Assembly (NCBI GenBank): GCA_914767715.1
Contig: OU612066.1
Span: 12,841,001-12,905,000, forward strand
DNA length: 64,000 nucleotides
DNA from: Membranipora membranacea
Lineage: Eukaryota; Bryozoa; Gymnolaemata; Cheilostomatida; Membraniporidae
Direction: 5' to 3'
A model generated the notes under the pieces. That model was not told where the DNA came from, made no database searches, and was given only the letters and a program-made list of their open reading frames with translations. Below are positions 12,701 through 24,404 of the stretch, piece after piece (within the stretch, counting starts at the first letter, position 1; each line of letters opens with the position of its first letter). A program made the translations under genes and the position numbers.

Positions 12701-15700
12701 TGGAGTCTGAATTGAGTGTCATACATTACGAGGGGTGAAGATGCAGTCGTAGAATTCATATTGTACAAAAGATTGTCCTCTATGATAAATTTAGCGGACA
12801 AATTCAGAAATAAAGAACAAATTGCTGAAGTATTTTATCTTTGTAGTTGGACTGCTTTTATTCTCCTCCCTGTGCTTGATTGGTTCTATATTATTGGCTG
12901 TCGGTGCTCTGTTCCAAGGATCAGCAGCTCTTTTACCAGTGATGTTATTGGGACGTCTTCTGTTTGGGTGTGGTAACGGCTCACTCACAAGTAAGTGTTT
13001 GTATGGTAATAATTTACTGCCGAGAAAACACTTTAGAATTCAATTATTTTCTGTAGGAATGATTATTAAAGACTACCCAAAGACCAAAGGATGTTATAGC
13101 CAGGCAGTTACTTATGATAATGTTGTGATGGACTTGCATGGTTAAAAAATTCAATACTCTACTTGACATGAATTATTGATGGAAAGAGTGCCTTCCATCA
13201 GGGAAGGTAACTCTCATTCTCCGCATTATGATGTCACAGTCTCCAGGGAGTGCTTGTTTCTTGTATTGCACATCCGGGTGACTGTGACATCATAATGCAG
13301 AGAATGAGAGTTACCTATCATAAGTAACTGTCTGGCTTCAACATGCTTTGGTCGGTAGTCTTCATGCTTAGCTTCATTGCAAGGCCTATTGTATTTTTGT
13401 TTTCCAAATAAAAACCAGTGTGACGCTGTAAGAAGGCCAGTAGATAGTCTCCAAACTATCTTTTATTTATCTTGAATTGACTTCATTGTTGTTGATTCCA
13501 GTTGCCCGGAAGAAGCTGGTGGCATTTTGGTTCAAGGACAAAGAACTAGCCTTAGCCTTTAGCCTGACATTGTCAGTCTCAAGGCTGGGGAGTATGCTCA
13601 ACTTCTTGCTCACTGAGACCTTCACAGATACTTTTGGGCTTAAGTCGACGCTATGGGGAAGTGAGTTTTGTCACTCTAACACTGCGTTATTTTATGTGGC
13701 ATATCATTCTATTATGTATTGACTCGAAAGCCCCCGGACCTTTATCCAATTTGATATTAGATTAATACACACATACACTTTGGTTCATAAGTTAACATCG
13801 CACAACCTACCATGTTTTTTTAAGGTATCATCCTCGTTGGAACCGGGTTTATTGCAGCAATCTTTTTATCAATACTTGATAAAGCTGGGACTGAACAGCT
13901 TGGACAATCTGATTCCATCAAAAAACAATCGAAAGGAATGGTAAGTCTCCGCGTATCCGAATGTCCATTGTGGAAATCACAAATCAATATTACCACCACA
14001 TCCTGCTACTCTTCAATTTAATTTTCTTCATCTTTTTGTTTCGTCAACAAATTTTTAGTAGTGTATTAAAACATTATTTATAAACCAAATTTAACTTTGT
14101 AAAGTAATACGATACCTTGCGCATCGTTTCGATGATTTCTACCCAAATTATTTTAACTTGCACAGGGACTGAGAGATATCAAAGATTTCACTTTGAGCTT
14201 CTGGCTTCTTAGTCTCACTATTGTATTCTTCTATAGCGTAGTGTTCCCATTCGTCGCAGACGCCAGGTTAGTAAATTTACCTGAGTTCTTAAGTGAAGCA
14301 ACAGTTTAGCCTACATATTATTTGATTAAATATCAGTAACCTTTAATTAATGATAAAAATCCGATAAACTTATGCTTAAATATCATCAAATTAATGATTG
14401 AATATTAATAATTAAATACTAAATATTAATAATTAATAATTAATTTATTAATGATTATTGATTAATATTTATATTAATTAATTTTGGTTAAAAATTATTG
14501 ATGACTATTATTAATGATTAATATATTATTGATATATAAGATGAATATTAATATTAATTAATGATCAAATTACAATATTTAATGTCATCGAAAATTAACT
14601 ATTTATTTTAGTTGGTCAAAGCCCTGAATATATTACTGTTATTTTTATAAAAGATGAACACAGGTACCCTTTAAAGTGACAGTGCTATTAGAAAAGTGGA
14701 TATATACCCAGTAAATCAAATATTGTGAGTTCATAGGGCAATTAAAAATGATAGAAAAATGAAAATTGTGGAAAATAGCATTTTAATTTTTTAAAAATAT
14801 TTTAGCAAAGATCATAGTGAATCATAGTGGTCAGGGGGAGGCAATTAATAATTAATATCCACTATGATCGCAATTTTCAGACTTTGCAGCAGTTCTACTG
14901 CAACTAGGATCACAGGCTGTTTTATTTCACATGCCCCAATGACTTTTCAGCCTGAGATCTTTAAAACCATACCAAACATGGCCTAGTAGGACTGTCACTT
15001 GAAGATACGGAACATTTAATTTTCGATCCTTCAGACTATTCAAACACATCTGTTGTCACTGTTTTTAACTCTCTGCCAGGATTTATTAGATCATCAAATA
15101 CTCTATATCAACTTTTAAAAGACAACTTATCATTTATCTCTCCAAATTACTATTAGCTTAATTCACATATCCTTACAAATTTCTTTTTTTTCCTTTTTTC
15201 TCTTGGCACATAACGAAAAGCATTTTTTTTTCCTTAAAAATGATTGTGATGCCAATAAGAGTATTATAAAAAAACCTATCATTAAAGTTACTATATAAAC
15301 TTGAAGTCTTTAGATTCCAATGGTAGATAGTAATATCCAACTGAATATATAGTACCTTAAGTCAAGTCAAAGAACAGTTTCCATCGATTTATCAGGTGTT
15401 TTGTATTTTGCAGTAAATTCATCAGTACAAAGTACCAGTTCTCAAATGATAAGACACCTTCATACATAGCCGGAGCAGTGTATGATTGTGGTATGCTGTT
15501 GCCTCCATTCCTTGGCGGTGTTATTGTAAGTAAATGCATATTTAAATATTAATCATGATTGCCCAACAAGTGATGATTGTCCATATATATATCTTTTGTA
15601 ATCATATTCTTAATGGTGCCTCTGAACAAATTATATCATAAAGCTGGAAAAATCTCTAGTTACATAAATACAAATACTTTAATATTAAATTTTATACTAC

Positions 15701-18364
15701 AGGATATTGTTGGGAAAAGAGGCTATCTTATATTACTGAGTGCCATGTTGACTATTCCAGTTTTCGTTATATTGGCATTCACATCATTGTATCCACTTAT
15801 CGCTACTCTTGGGTTGGGATTTACGTACTCTCTTGCTGCTGTAAGTATGACGTTGTAGAGATTTGTTGAAAGCCATTTTAATATTCCGAAAAAAACATTG
15901 GCTAACGGTTTATAGCATGTTTCACTAACAGAGATGTACTTTTATATTATGAAGCGGTTTATACTTTTTTTTATATATTATTGGTACCTTCCTCATCTCA
16001 ACAACAAGAAAATATTAGGTCAGAACTATGGAGGTATGTTTGAGAGCTTATTTTTGTTTGTGTCTCAAGATTTTAACTGGTATCACTATTAAAGTAGCAT
16101 TCAACCATGGCACCACTAAATATGAATCATCTTGCAATTTGCCTTCACAGGTAGGCAACATACTCAACAATGATGAATCAAGGTGTAAGCTCTGGTTCTG
16201 CCAAACAGGGCAGTCAGCAGCCCTTAAACCACAATGATTGCAAATAAACTGAATCACTTTGGGAGGCTTTGTTTTGTTTTTGATCTCATAGAAAATGCTT
16301 AATTTTTTTGTATTGTAGGTTCTTTTGTAACATTGCTTTTGTAGATTCTTTTGAATTCGAGAAGACTGTTTATGCATTTGGAGAAAAAAACAAAAAATAA
16401 CTGCTTTCATTTACAGAACAAATACTGTTATACATTTACAATTCCCAATAATATATTTATTTTGAGAGTATAATCACTTGGCCCGTCATCTTGGGTATTC
16501 TAGTTACTGAAACAAAATGGTGGAAGAGAGTTTGCAATTGGAAGACTCAAAATTTTTCTAATTTTATATTAATTTGAAATGTGCAAATTTAAAAGGAGTA
16601 CATCATTACGCATCAAATATCAAAATCAGACTGCTACTTGAACGATTTTGCTTTCTGTGTGCAATTATTGCGTATTCGTGAAAACGGCCTAACAGCTGTT
16701 TTGCTATATTGACACGAAACTTATGTAAAATATTGACATCGGCGACATTGGCTAGCTACTGTTAACAAGAGATACTGTTTTGAGTTTTCCAATTTCAGTG
16801 TAATGGGGTATCTTTTTTTGATCTGAGGTTTACTAATTGTATTGCAATACTAAACATTTTTAATTTGGTGTCTTGGTTATTGACTGTGTATATTTTCTAT
16901 TCAGGCATCAACTTGGGCGTCCATTCCACTGGTAGTGAAGGATTCTGTTGTCGGCACTGCTCTGGGTATAGCTTCTTCCATACAGATGATAGGGGTTGGT
17001 CTGTGCAACGTGAGCGTTGGTGCTATTCTAGGAGATGATAAAGGGTAAGGATATTCAAGGAATCTTTTCAGAATCTTCCCACAAGTGTGTTATAAATTCA
17101 TCTCAATGTTGGTGCATACTAAATGATGGATAAGGAACAAACCAAGTTATATATGTGAGAGGGATCACGATAGCAAACAAAAAATCATCAGAGAATTTGC
17201 TGAATGAATTGTTTTTTAATACAGCATATACTGAAATGTTTTTTATACTTCAGGGTATCACATGTGGAGAAGTTATTAAGATGGAAGTATGTCATGATAC
17301 TCCTTTTGGGGATCACTCTTGCCTGTGTGCTGTGTGCATTTTTACTCAATCTCAATGATAAAAGAAAGGTTAGTCCAACATCTCTATATGTTCCATGAAG
17401 AACTCTTTGGGTTTGCTTCGCCGACTAAAGCACTCACTGGCTGTGCATCAAATGATCCATGAACTACATCAGCTGCTGTTTGACACTCGGAACCTGTGAA
17501 GTGATTATTTCGTGTGTTTATGTGGCCTTTTGATTTGAATGTACCAATTTGTTATTTTAGGGAGGTGTCCGATACAATATGTTGTTGGGCGGACAACTAC
17601 TAAATCATGGTCCTTAATGCAGACAAACCCAAATACTTCCAAATCCTAGCCTTCCTGATTCTAAATCAATAATAATAATCATCTTTGATCGATATGTACC
17701 AAAGCCAAATAGTGCCAGCAGTAAGTTGCCTGCCTGGTACCTGTTCAATCATTTTATTGAATGACTGGCAGTTGCTGAACTCAACACCTTGCCAGAGATC
17801 CTCAACATGAACTGCCATGCCTAGGCAATTCAGCTCAAGATCGATTCAAGACACCTGCTAACACCATCTTCAAGGTGTAAAGGATCCATGCCAACTGAAT
17901 CTGACTTTTAGATTAAAATATCCGCACTGTTCAGCAAGGGCAATCAATACTTTCAAGCTGGAAGTATTTTGAAGTGAAAAATATTTAATATTGTTTGCCA
18001 CATCCAAAGTATTTTTATTTATTGACGCTTACTCTTCTTTTATATGGAAACAATTCTGGATAAAGAGTGTTGAGTTAAACAACAAGCCAGCGAACAAAGC
18101 ACAACTCAATGACAATATTGGTGCATGAACTAATTTTGCTTAACCAAATGCTGAGGAACTGACAATTTTGATCCCATTTTGTTTCTCTCCTTGCAGAAAG
18201 GGATACTGAACATCAGCAGGTCAGAGAAGGAGGAGAGAGAGAAACAAGGAATGAGAGATCAGTACAAATCATCTACATCATCAGTAGATAGTGAGACTGA
18301 TGAACTACCTCTCACTGAGACCGACAGGCTACTACCTCACAGCAAGGCTGGGGCCATAAATTGA
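6710..18364 (+). CDS. Copy B: type 2 MFSD1-like MFS transporter, intact
   Basis: Twelve exons: 6710-6731, 11227-11327, 11486-11699, 12847-12990, 13502-13660, 13825-13940, 14166-14266, 15414-15525, 15703-15840, 16905-17044, 17254-17368 and 18197-18364. They join in phase to 1530 nt (509 aa) with no internal stop, and all visible introns are GT-AG. The product is a 12-TM major facilitator carrier most like MFSD1, a lysosomal dipeptide transporter in mammals. Support: TM1 block FGTYFCIDMPSVLQ, an MFS loop 2-3 signature (GILIDKLGIRG, ~102-112), a TM4 Arg followed by FGCGNGS, AFWFKDKELALAF (~166-178), and LRDIKDFTLSFWLL opening TM7. The luminal loop between TM1 and TM2 (~42-83) is Thr/Asn-rich with sequons at N42, N50 and N68 and three Cys. 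The cytosolic C terminus carries the acidic di-leucine ETDRLLP (~495-501), which points to endolysosomal sorting. An AATAAA at 18805-18810 is a candidate poly(A) signal. Substrate is inferred from family only. Confidence 0.9.
7299..7917. mobile_element. Copy-B-only insertion in intron 1
   Basis: Copies B and E align through intron 1, but about 619 bp here have no counterpart in E, where the flanks meet directly near 55960. A short aat/aatcc repeat at both ends may be a target duplication or microhomology. The segment holds one minus-strand ORF (7421-7750). Insertion into B is favoured over deletion from E but not proven. Confidence 0.6.
7421..7750 (-). pseudogene. 109-aa ORF fragment, possibly retroelement gag-like
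   Basis: The ORF begins with ATG and encodes an acidic product with a run of Glu (EEEEEED, ~17-23) and an Asn/Asp-rich stretch. It ends in a segment that includes GPSINSAVADLVN, which loosely recalls the start of gag-like proteins in DIRS-type tyrosine-recombinase retrotransposons. That resemblance is from memory and weak. It stops after 109 aa with no following domain, and the whole insertion is absent from copy E. A truncated mobile-element ORF is therefore likelier than a host gene. Confidence 0.35.
8018..9819. mobile_element. ~1.8-kb foldback element with ~350-bp inverted arms (copy B intron 1)
   Basis: The left arm (about 8018-8365) is the imperfect reverse complement of the right arm (about 9470-9819). 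Both begin at the tip with ggccagaagcagc, followed by a block including the complement of gggtacacccggtgaatt. The tips are flanked by TA (or aat), a possible target duplication. The centre holds diverged subrepeats each containing a variant of gatatgctgccg...gctgccgctgac, near 8793, 8942, 9069, 9243 and 9388. No transposase ORF is present, so it is non-autonomous. A copy lies in E at 56064-57886. Confidence 0.75.
9820..11226. other. Remainder of type 2 intron 1, no gene seen
   Basis: About 1.4 kb of intron follows the foldback element up to exon 2. It contains no convincing ORF, and the whole stretch is closely matched in copy E. I see no specific element in it. Confidence 0.6.
13206..13315. 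repeat. Hairpin/miniature inverted repeat in copy B intron 4
   Basis: Arms at 13206-13241 and 13280-13315 are 36 bp each and complementary at 35 of 36 positions by eye, separated by a 38-nt loop. It lies between exons 4 and 5 and is absent from type 1. The copy in E (61285-61394) has one more mismatch. A tiny foldback transposon is the simplest reading; a hairpin RNA precursor is an alternative. Confidence 0.75.
14330..14620. repeat. AT-rich low-complexity block in type 2 intron 7
   Basis: This is a nearly G/C-free run of attaat/taataatt words, partly palindromic, repeated in copies C and E. In copy C the type 1/type 2 fusion point falls exactly at the start of this block, so it may be a breakage-prone tract. 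Confidence 0.7.
15001..15156 (+). mobile_element. 3' tail of a non-LTR retrotransposon ORF
   Basis: A 51-codon open stretch ending in TAG at 15154-15156 has the form VVTVFNSLPGFIR followed by LYQLLKDNLSF. This matches the usual C-terminal end of LINE reverse-transcriptase ORFs (W/FNSLPxxIR...L..LK..L). A stop lies immediately upstream in frame, so it is a 5'-truncated fossil. It is carried in copies C (35927-36082) and E (63081-63236). Confidence 0.45.
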
Positions 18365-20422
18365 GATAATTATCCATTTCAAAACAAGGGGTTGCATCAG
18401 TTCTGTATTTGCTTGTCCAATGTTATAGAAAATAACAATTCGCGCGCTAGCTAGAGGGCAGCATGCTTCAGTTGTGATAACAGGATTAAGCCATCAGTAC
18501 AAACTTATCAATATGAAATTCTATATCGTTGGCCAGCAGTCTTATCTCCATTCTTGTTCACATATATTGGTTAACTCGTATCCCTTATGGGCTGCTAGAT
18601 TGAATGATCGATTCCGCTAAATGTCTAGTAATACAAGCTTTCGTTTTAACAATAATTCTGATGCTTTCTATGGTGAACACATATCTGTGTAGAAGTTTAT
18701 GTAATGGCTGCAATAGCGGTCTATTCTGGTTGTCATTAGACAGCAGATTATTCCATATAGTGAGGTCAAAAACGGTACGTTCATTTTTATACATTTTTGT
18801 TCAAAATAAAGACGCCTGGCGCCTCTACTTTTTTCCTATTTAGATGAGGGTATATGTGTTAGGTTGAGGTGTTCTATAAAGTGATCTGACCTGCCAAGAT
18901 GGCAAGTTGATGACATTGTTTAAATGCATCTTCGATTATTGTGTAGGATTTCGGTGGTTTCAGTATTGAATCATCAGATAAGAGTACATCTTTAAACATT
19001 GACAATCGAAGTAAACTCACAAGACATCTTTTAAAGATTCTGCTGTCATCCTGCACTAAAAGTCAGACTTTACTTTACTCATATTTGTTTGTGTTATCCC
19101 CGGCACACGTAACGGTATAAACACCTTAATCTCTCAGCATCCTAAATGTTTGTGACAAAATAAACCATGTCCAACATCACTTTGTGAATATTAGCAATCA
19201 CCTAATCCTAACAAAAAAGCCTCAGTAGTTTCTATCAATGCGTTTTTTTGCAGAGTCACATTGATTGCCCGCAACTTCACAAACAGTGAAATATATAGTA
19301 GATTGGTTGCACATTGTGCTGCAAGCTTTGCAAATCTGTTGGTTAAATTAAACATCAAAAGTCAAACCTGCAAATATCAGAATTTACTCTATGCATTTCA
19401 GTTATGCGCCGATGTGATATTTCACTACTCTCTTTTTCCGTGACATAACACTAATAGCATTTTTTTATTTCAGTGCACACAACAGAGTACTATTTGCATA
19501 ATTTATCTTCTTGTACAAGGAACATAGTAGTGTAGTCAATTGAAAGTGAATAGATAGCCAGATTATTTGCCCTAGTGCTTCAAAAAGCAAACCACCACCA
19601 CTCAAGGGCAAATTTAATTCGTAGAAAAATGGATGTTAATAATTGAACAAAGTAACTGAATAAATAATGCACATCACAGCTATAAGCTATAAGAACAAAT
19701 GCAAGTTGCTGTATTGTGGGTAACATTGTGAATTGGCCCCTAATGGGTCCATCTCTTATCACAATATTTAGAAAATAAATCTTGTCATGGCATAGTGAAA
19801 TACTCATGTTCACAGGAAATCCCATAGCGCAGTGTTTTGCTATCACTCTCAAATTGTGCACATGGTAGTTATTTTATTGATATTTAAAGAGGAAGGAATG
19901 AAGGGGGTGCACGGGGATTAATCATGTGAAGTGACAGGCAAGACCATTGGCTGATCAATGTAATTAGAGGCGGAGAATGGCCTTGATCTCCGCCTCTAAC
20001 AGCCAGTCCACGTTGCGTTCTCAAGCGGTCAAGTGTGTTATATAAGAAATCGTGATTCGCAGACACCCATAAATAAAGTTGAATAGAAGCGTATGATATA
20101 GCTATTGTTGTGTTGGCTCATCACATTTGGGATTACAGGGTTTAATTACAACGGTCAATTTCAATCTTGACAACGGTATCTAGGCAACCTCTAAAACCAT
20201 AAATCAGAACGTCAAAATTGACCAATAAGAGCTCGTATATTTTGAAGCGGATGATTTGAAATCATCGGAACTGGGCGATTTCATATGACATCACTTTCCA
20301 ATGCCATTATTGGAATGAAAATTTATTGGGCATGTGTATCACACAATTCCGCATCAGCTTGTCTGATTCCCATTAAAAATAATTCACTGCTTCTCCTCTT
20401 AATTCCGAAAAAGCAAGAGGAG
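18365..20422. other. 3' flank of copy B
   Basis: The flank holds the probable 3' UTR of copy B, with candidate poly(A) hexamers at 18805-18810 and near 19164. A short minus-strand ORF (18585-18794) includes TIWNNLL...LHKLLHRYVF and faintly resembles a LINE C-terminal tail. The block is duplicated at 39277-40910; the two copies diverge after position 20066. No host gene is evident. Confidence 0.5.
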
Positions 20423-20512
20423 TTTGAATGCTGCTAACCCCATTTGAATTTGATATGGCTGGGTGATCGCTTTACATTGACTGGCCCTTATATACCGGTC
20501 GAGCCACTTTAA
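20423..20512 (+). promoter_or_regulatory. TATA-containing promoter-like module, copy 1
   Basis: About 90 bp, including TATATA at 20489-20494, recur almost unchanged at 24405-24494. The sequence further upstream (ccaataag and beyond) is recognisable in both but much more diverged. The module lies ~450 bp upstream of the apple/PAN ORF on the same strand, which fits a core promoter. A repeat-element fragment carrying its own TATA box is the alternative. Confidence 0.4.
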
Positions 20513-20962
20513 TATCAGTTATAACTATAGCATATTCAATTGTTTCTATCAATCGATCTACAGTGTCAAGCGGTGTGAAACAAATGAATCAGCATCTTTC
20601 AATGCTTATTATTCCCAGTATTCGCCAGTGCTGTGCTTGACAATTAATTGAAAAGCCACTTTAAAATTTCAGGTACTGATAATGGAATTGAGAATAGCTA
20701 TGGTTACTGGTTCATCTTTATTCCTGGTAAGTATGTTTGATCATGTTTTGACATATTTTGACTATTGTAGATGACGTTTACTGCCGATTAGAATTTATCT
20801 TTCATATGGGGATTATTTGGCGTGTCAATTTAGTTGGTACTGTCAATTAGTAAAGTACTGTTTTATCAAAGCATCGTTGTGAGTCGAACCCAGTACAACA
20901 TTTCTTTTGCTTCCAAGTGTTTTATGTCACAATTTAATTACAAATAAGGTAAGATATAGGAT

Positions 20963-21190
20963 ATGGTATTTAAATTACTATCTGTAATTTTTTTCGTTTT
21001 AGCAATGTGCAAGGCTACAGGAAACATGAAAAGATTGTCACACTGTACAGCTGATAATGTGTGTGCAGGATTCGAATTTAATGAGGCAACGCAGAAATGC
21101 ACAATCTATCAAGGATGTTTAACAGTAGATAATACCACTGACGAGGTTGAGAATATCAAAGTCTACGCTCAAGCTTTCCACAAAGATTAA
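20963..21190 (+). CDS. Small secreted apple/PAN-like protein
   Basis: This is a 75-aa ORF with ATG at 20963 and TAA at 21188-21190. Residues 1-~20 form a signal peptide (a basic residue then a hydrophobic core FKLLSVIFFVLA). The rest has apple/PAN-like spacing, with Cys pairs around AGFEFNEATQKC. These domains bind glycans or proteins outside the cell. An AATAAA at 21319-21324 is a plausible poly(A) signal. An alternative start exon at 20682-20726 (MELRIAMVTG...) ends at a good donor, but its phase does not match the acceptor-like site at 21001-21002, so the single-exon reading is preferred. The product is short, and it could be the 5' exon of the downstream fucolectin-like gene, although the in-frame stop argues against that. 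Unit II lacks this ORF. Confidence 0.5.
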   Translation: MVFKLLSVIFFVLAMCKATGNMKRLSHCTADNVCAGFEFNEATQKCTIYQGCLTVDNTTDEVENIKVYAQAFHKD

Positions 21191-22278
21191 GCCGGTTTTG
21201 GTACGTGATCATAGTATTATGTTTATCCAAGAACTCCAGTCAGAATGATCCTATTAGAAGTCCTCTGCTGTTATCAATGTAGTGTTATAAAACACAGTAG
21301 TGATGGTTTGGTTGACTCAATAAATGCATACTTCTTAATCTCACAAACAGCCTGAAATTGCACTGTTCTGTTCAGTTCTCTTTACTTTTCAACGGGATCT
21401 TTACAAGATCCACGGACAAATCATATAGATAAGTAACATACAAACCTTTTAAAAGCAATGAATATCATCAGAAGCATGCAATTTAGTCAGTTGAAGAATT
21501 TTGTAAGACTCATATGCTGAACATGATGATTGTATGAATTTTTAGCCCAATCATTGTTTAATTGGGACTCTTAGCATTGGAGTCTCTGTGAGTTTTTCTA
21601 ACCCAATATATGGATTTTCCATATCTGTGTACATACATGGTGGAGTTTCAATTGTTGGTTATTATACTGTGAGGGATAATGACCTGAAGCCATAACAAAA
21701 TTTGGTTACGAAATTATTTGCTGGTGAAGCTAATCTTACTGCAATTACTAACTACAAGCTGGATATTGAGTGTTTTCTGTTAGTGGTTTCTCTAGTCCAA
21801 GCCAATTGGATCTGATTTGATTGGTTGTTTGGTTGGAAAGAGACCTAATGCCAGGCAACTGAATGTTCCTATCTTCATATTGTTAAAGCGAAACTGAATT
21901 CCTAATCACTTGCTATATATCATCATTCTGCTTGCAGGATAGCCTTGTGACATAGTCTATCTCTGCAGCACAGCAGTGGTGGCGCTGCCTTCCATCAAGA
22001 AAGGCAACTCCCAGGGTTCAAGGTTATGAGATATCAAAACCAGTGTTCCATTTAGGCCAAAATATTTCCAAATTATGGGTTTCCATTGTTTTCCCAATTT
22101 TGGTACTCAGACTAGGTGAATTAGTTCAAGCCCTATGCTGCAGAGACAAACGTATGCCTCAACAGTTCGCACATGCGCAGACTGATATATCATTAGGTAG
22201 TCAGTCAATCAGCCAGCCAATCAGAGCCAACACTATGGCTAGCCTTTTTAAATACAATGATGAATTACTGATTTCCAG
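21191..22278. other. Spacer between apple/PAN ORF and fucolectin-like exon
   Basis: The spacer contains the poly(A)-type hexamer at 21319-21324. From about 21613 onward its sequence reappears in unit II at 41279, with patches of difference between 21921 and 22175. No coding sequence is convincing. Confidence 0.5.
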
Positions 22279-22491
22279 ATAAAGCTGTGCGTGCACCAGT
22301 GATGCAAAGGGTTGGTTATGCACACATTAATGTGATTACTGATGGGCAATGGATGGATTCTTATGAGAAAGACAGTCCTCAGGAGAGGGCAGAAGTATAT
22401 TCATCTTCAATAAATCTGGATGAGATGTGGCTTGAGGTTGATCTGAGGATTGATCACCTCATATGTGCTGTTAATATTTACATCAGACCTG
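22279..22491 (+). pseudogene. Fucolectin/F5-8C-like domain exon, unit I (isolated)
   Basis: The exon is bounded by atttccag (22271-22278) and a GT donor at 22492. It is 213 nt with phase 1 at both ends. It encodes the first half of a galactose-binding-like (discoidin/fucolectin) fold: NVITDGQW, MWLEVDL and VNIYIRPG are the conserved strands around the ligand face. In unit II the matching exon is followed by a second exon completing the domain (42720 onward). Here sequence identity ends at about 22669 and no second exon is found, so the domain is incomplete. The upstream exon supplying its first base is also not identified. It is an orphan exon unless it splices to something I cannot see. Confidence 0.6.
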
Positions 22492-24404
22492 GTAAATATG
22501 CAGATATTCTTGTTTTTATCCTTGTGGATGAAATAAATCATCATAATTTCCAGTTGACAGTATATAGCCATTTTTGACTTAATTCATATAACAACCTCAT
22601 TTTTGCCGACTTGTCCATACCGAAATTTCTGAAGGTGTCAGTCTCATAAGTGGAAGGGTAGAGGCATGAAGTGTGTTATGCAAGAAATCAAGCAACACCT
22701 GTGCCCTTGCAGCTTTGCAGCCGACTGCAATGTTTATGTGATGTTAAAAGGAAGCGACCTGCTATTCCACTGTATAACAGGGCCGTAGATTAGAAAAAAC
22801 GGTAGGGGAGGCAAAGGTCCGAGGCGAGTCCAATGCATCACCAGTAACCTCCTCCCCGAGAAACTTAAGCCATGTAATAAGCAACTGGAAATCCCAGAGG
22901 AGCTGATTCTGACATGGATTATTGAATTAGAGTGTTTTTAGGCCACTGTATTTAGCTATCTAGGGGAGGCAGTGCCTTTCTGCCTCACCTAGAACTACGG
23001 TCCTGTACAATAAATAGTGTAAACTAATTCTAACTATCGTAGAGGTATAATTGTAATAATCTTTGACACAATGATAATGAAAATAATCTTGCAGAAATGA
23101 AAGTGAATTAGAGAGATGCTGCTGCATTACCTTCTTCTAGAAAAAAACTTGTTACGGAAAAATTTGCGGTACAAATTTTTAATGGTATGCGTTACATTAG
23201 AGGCCTATGGGCAGATGAAGATAATTGCAAAAGACGGAGGATGTCCGTGGTAAAGTGAACATCCGAAGGGAAGTCATTTCGACTGTGGTGTGAAAGTGTG
23301 TGATAATCCGGCCATAGCCAACCTCCGGTCGATTGTGAGTTTCGCCGAAAAGGTCACTTTGTTTGGCCAGTTGCACTCTCACCACAGAGAAAAGTTGAAA
23401 CGCACTTTCTCGCATTGATCAAAATTTTGGTGTACAATATATAGATTATGGTCGCATCTGAAACTCAGGAAATTTCTAGTTGTTGCTCTATTGCAGCAGA
23501 TGGGAATTCCCCACTACATGTAACATTCATGGAAAAGAAAGGTCAAAAAAAAGGTTGCATAAAGATTGTTGCTGCTAATTGGTATACTCCCAAAAAAGGT
23601 AGCCAATCTCGAGAAAAAAGTTTGGTGATGCATGCCCTAATCCTCCATATGTCCGGTATACATGGGTGACAATGTGCGACAACCAATACGACTAGCCCTA
23701 AACCCAATGAACTTTTTCAGGACCACCAATTATAAATGAAGTGATTGTTTATTTATTTCACATCATGAAAAAAATTAGTAATAATGAATTGTTGCGGACA
23801 ATAAAAGTATATATATTGTTTTGTTCACAATATACACTATTACATGACATCATCATACTCATGTTTACACAAATCCTTCATACTTTATCATACTAATCTC
23901 TTAGATGAGATAAATAGAGTTTTGGTCATTACAACCCTCACAAGCTCCCAAAATGATCGATAAGAATAGTGTTTATTTGTGGCCGCTTGTCTACAACATC
24001 AATGAAAAATACTGTATTCAACAGTGCCCTTGGATAAAGCCCATATAGCTATTTTATCCCATCTCATGTAAACTTGATTGTAGAATTTTAATAGCATATA
24101 ATTGCCAATTAATGACGTCAACCGTAACTAGGCACTTGAAAAAAATTCTAGGCACTATATAAATCTGTCAACCGTATTTAAAAATCGACCAATAAGAACC
24201 AATAAAATGTGGGGCGGGTAATTTGAAATCTCTGCGGCTGTGCAATTTTGAGTCAAAGCTGATGCATTTTCACCATTTTCTAAGGAGATTTTTGGAATAA
24301 GATTTATATTGGGATGTGTGTAGGAAAAATCTGCATCAGCCCATGCAATTTTCATCTCAAAAAAGCCAAGACTGCTCATCATATTCCCAAAAAAGCAGGA
24401 GGAA
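22492..24404. other. Unit I-specific linker sequence
   Basis: From ~22669 this stretch has no match in unit II. Short overlapping ORFs on both strands (23197-23415 minus, 23448-23669 plus) have no recognisable domain. A T-rich, repeat-like character is visible around 24160-24390, which is a diverged relative of 20210-20420. Confidence 0.4.

Noticed and set aside
16048-16410. 120-codon minus-strand ORF in type 2 intron 9, repeated at 36973-37257
   Set aside because: It has no recognised domain, its upstream part differs between copies by frame-changing indels, and it is wholly intronic on the opposite strand. It may be part of an old repeat but is not supported as a gene.
18585-18794. Minus-strand 69-codon ORF as a second LINE C-terminal tail
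   Set aside because: Only a loose IWNNLL...LHKLL pattern is seen; weaker than the 15001-15156 fragment and not claimed as a feature.
20682-20726. Signal-peptide-like exon (MELRIAMVTG) with a good GT donor upstream of the apple/PAN ORF
   Set aside because: It ends in phase 0, but the acceptor-like site at 21001-21002 would need phase 1 to enter the PAN frame. It could be an exon of another isoform; not enough to model.
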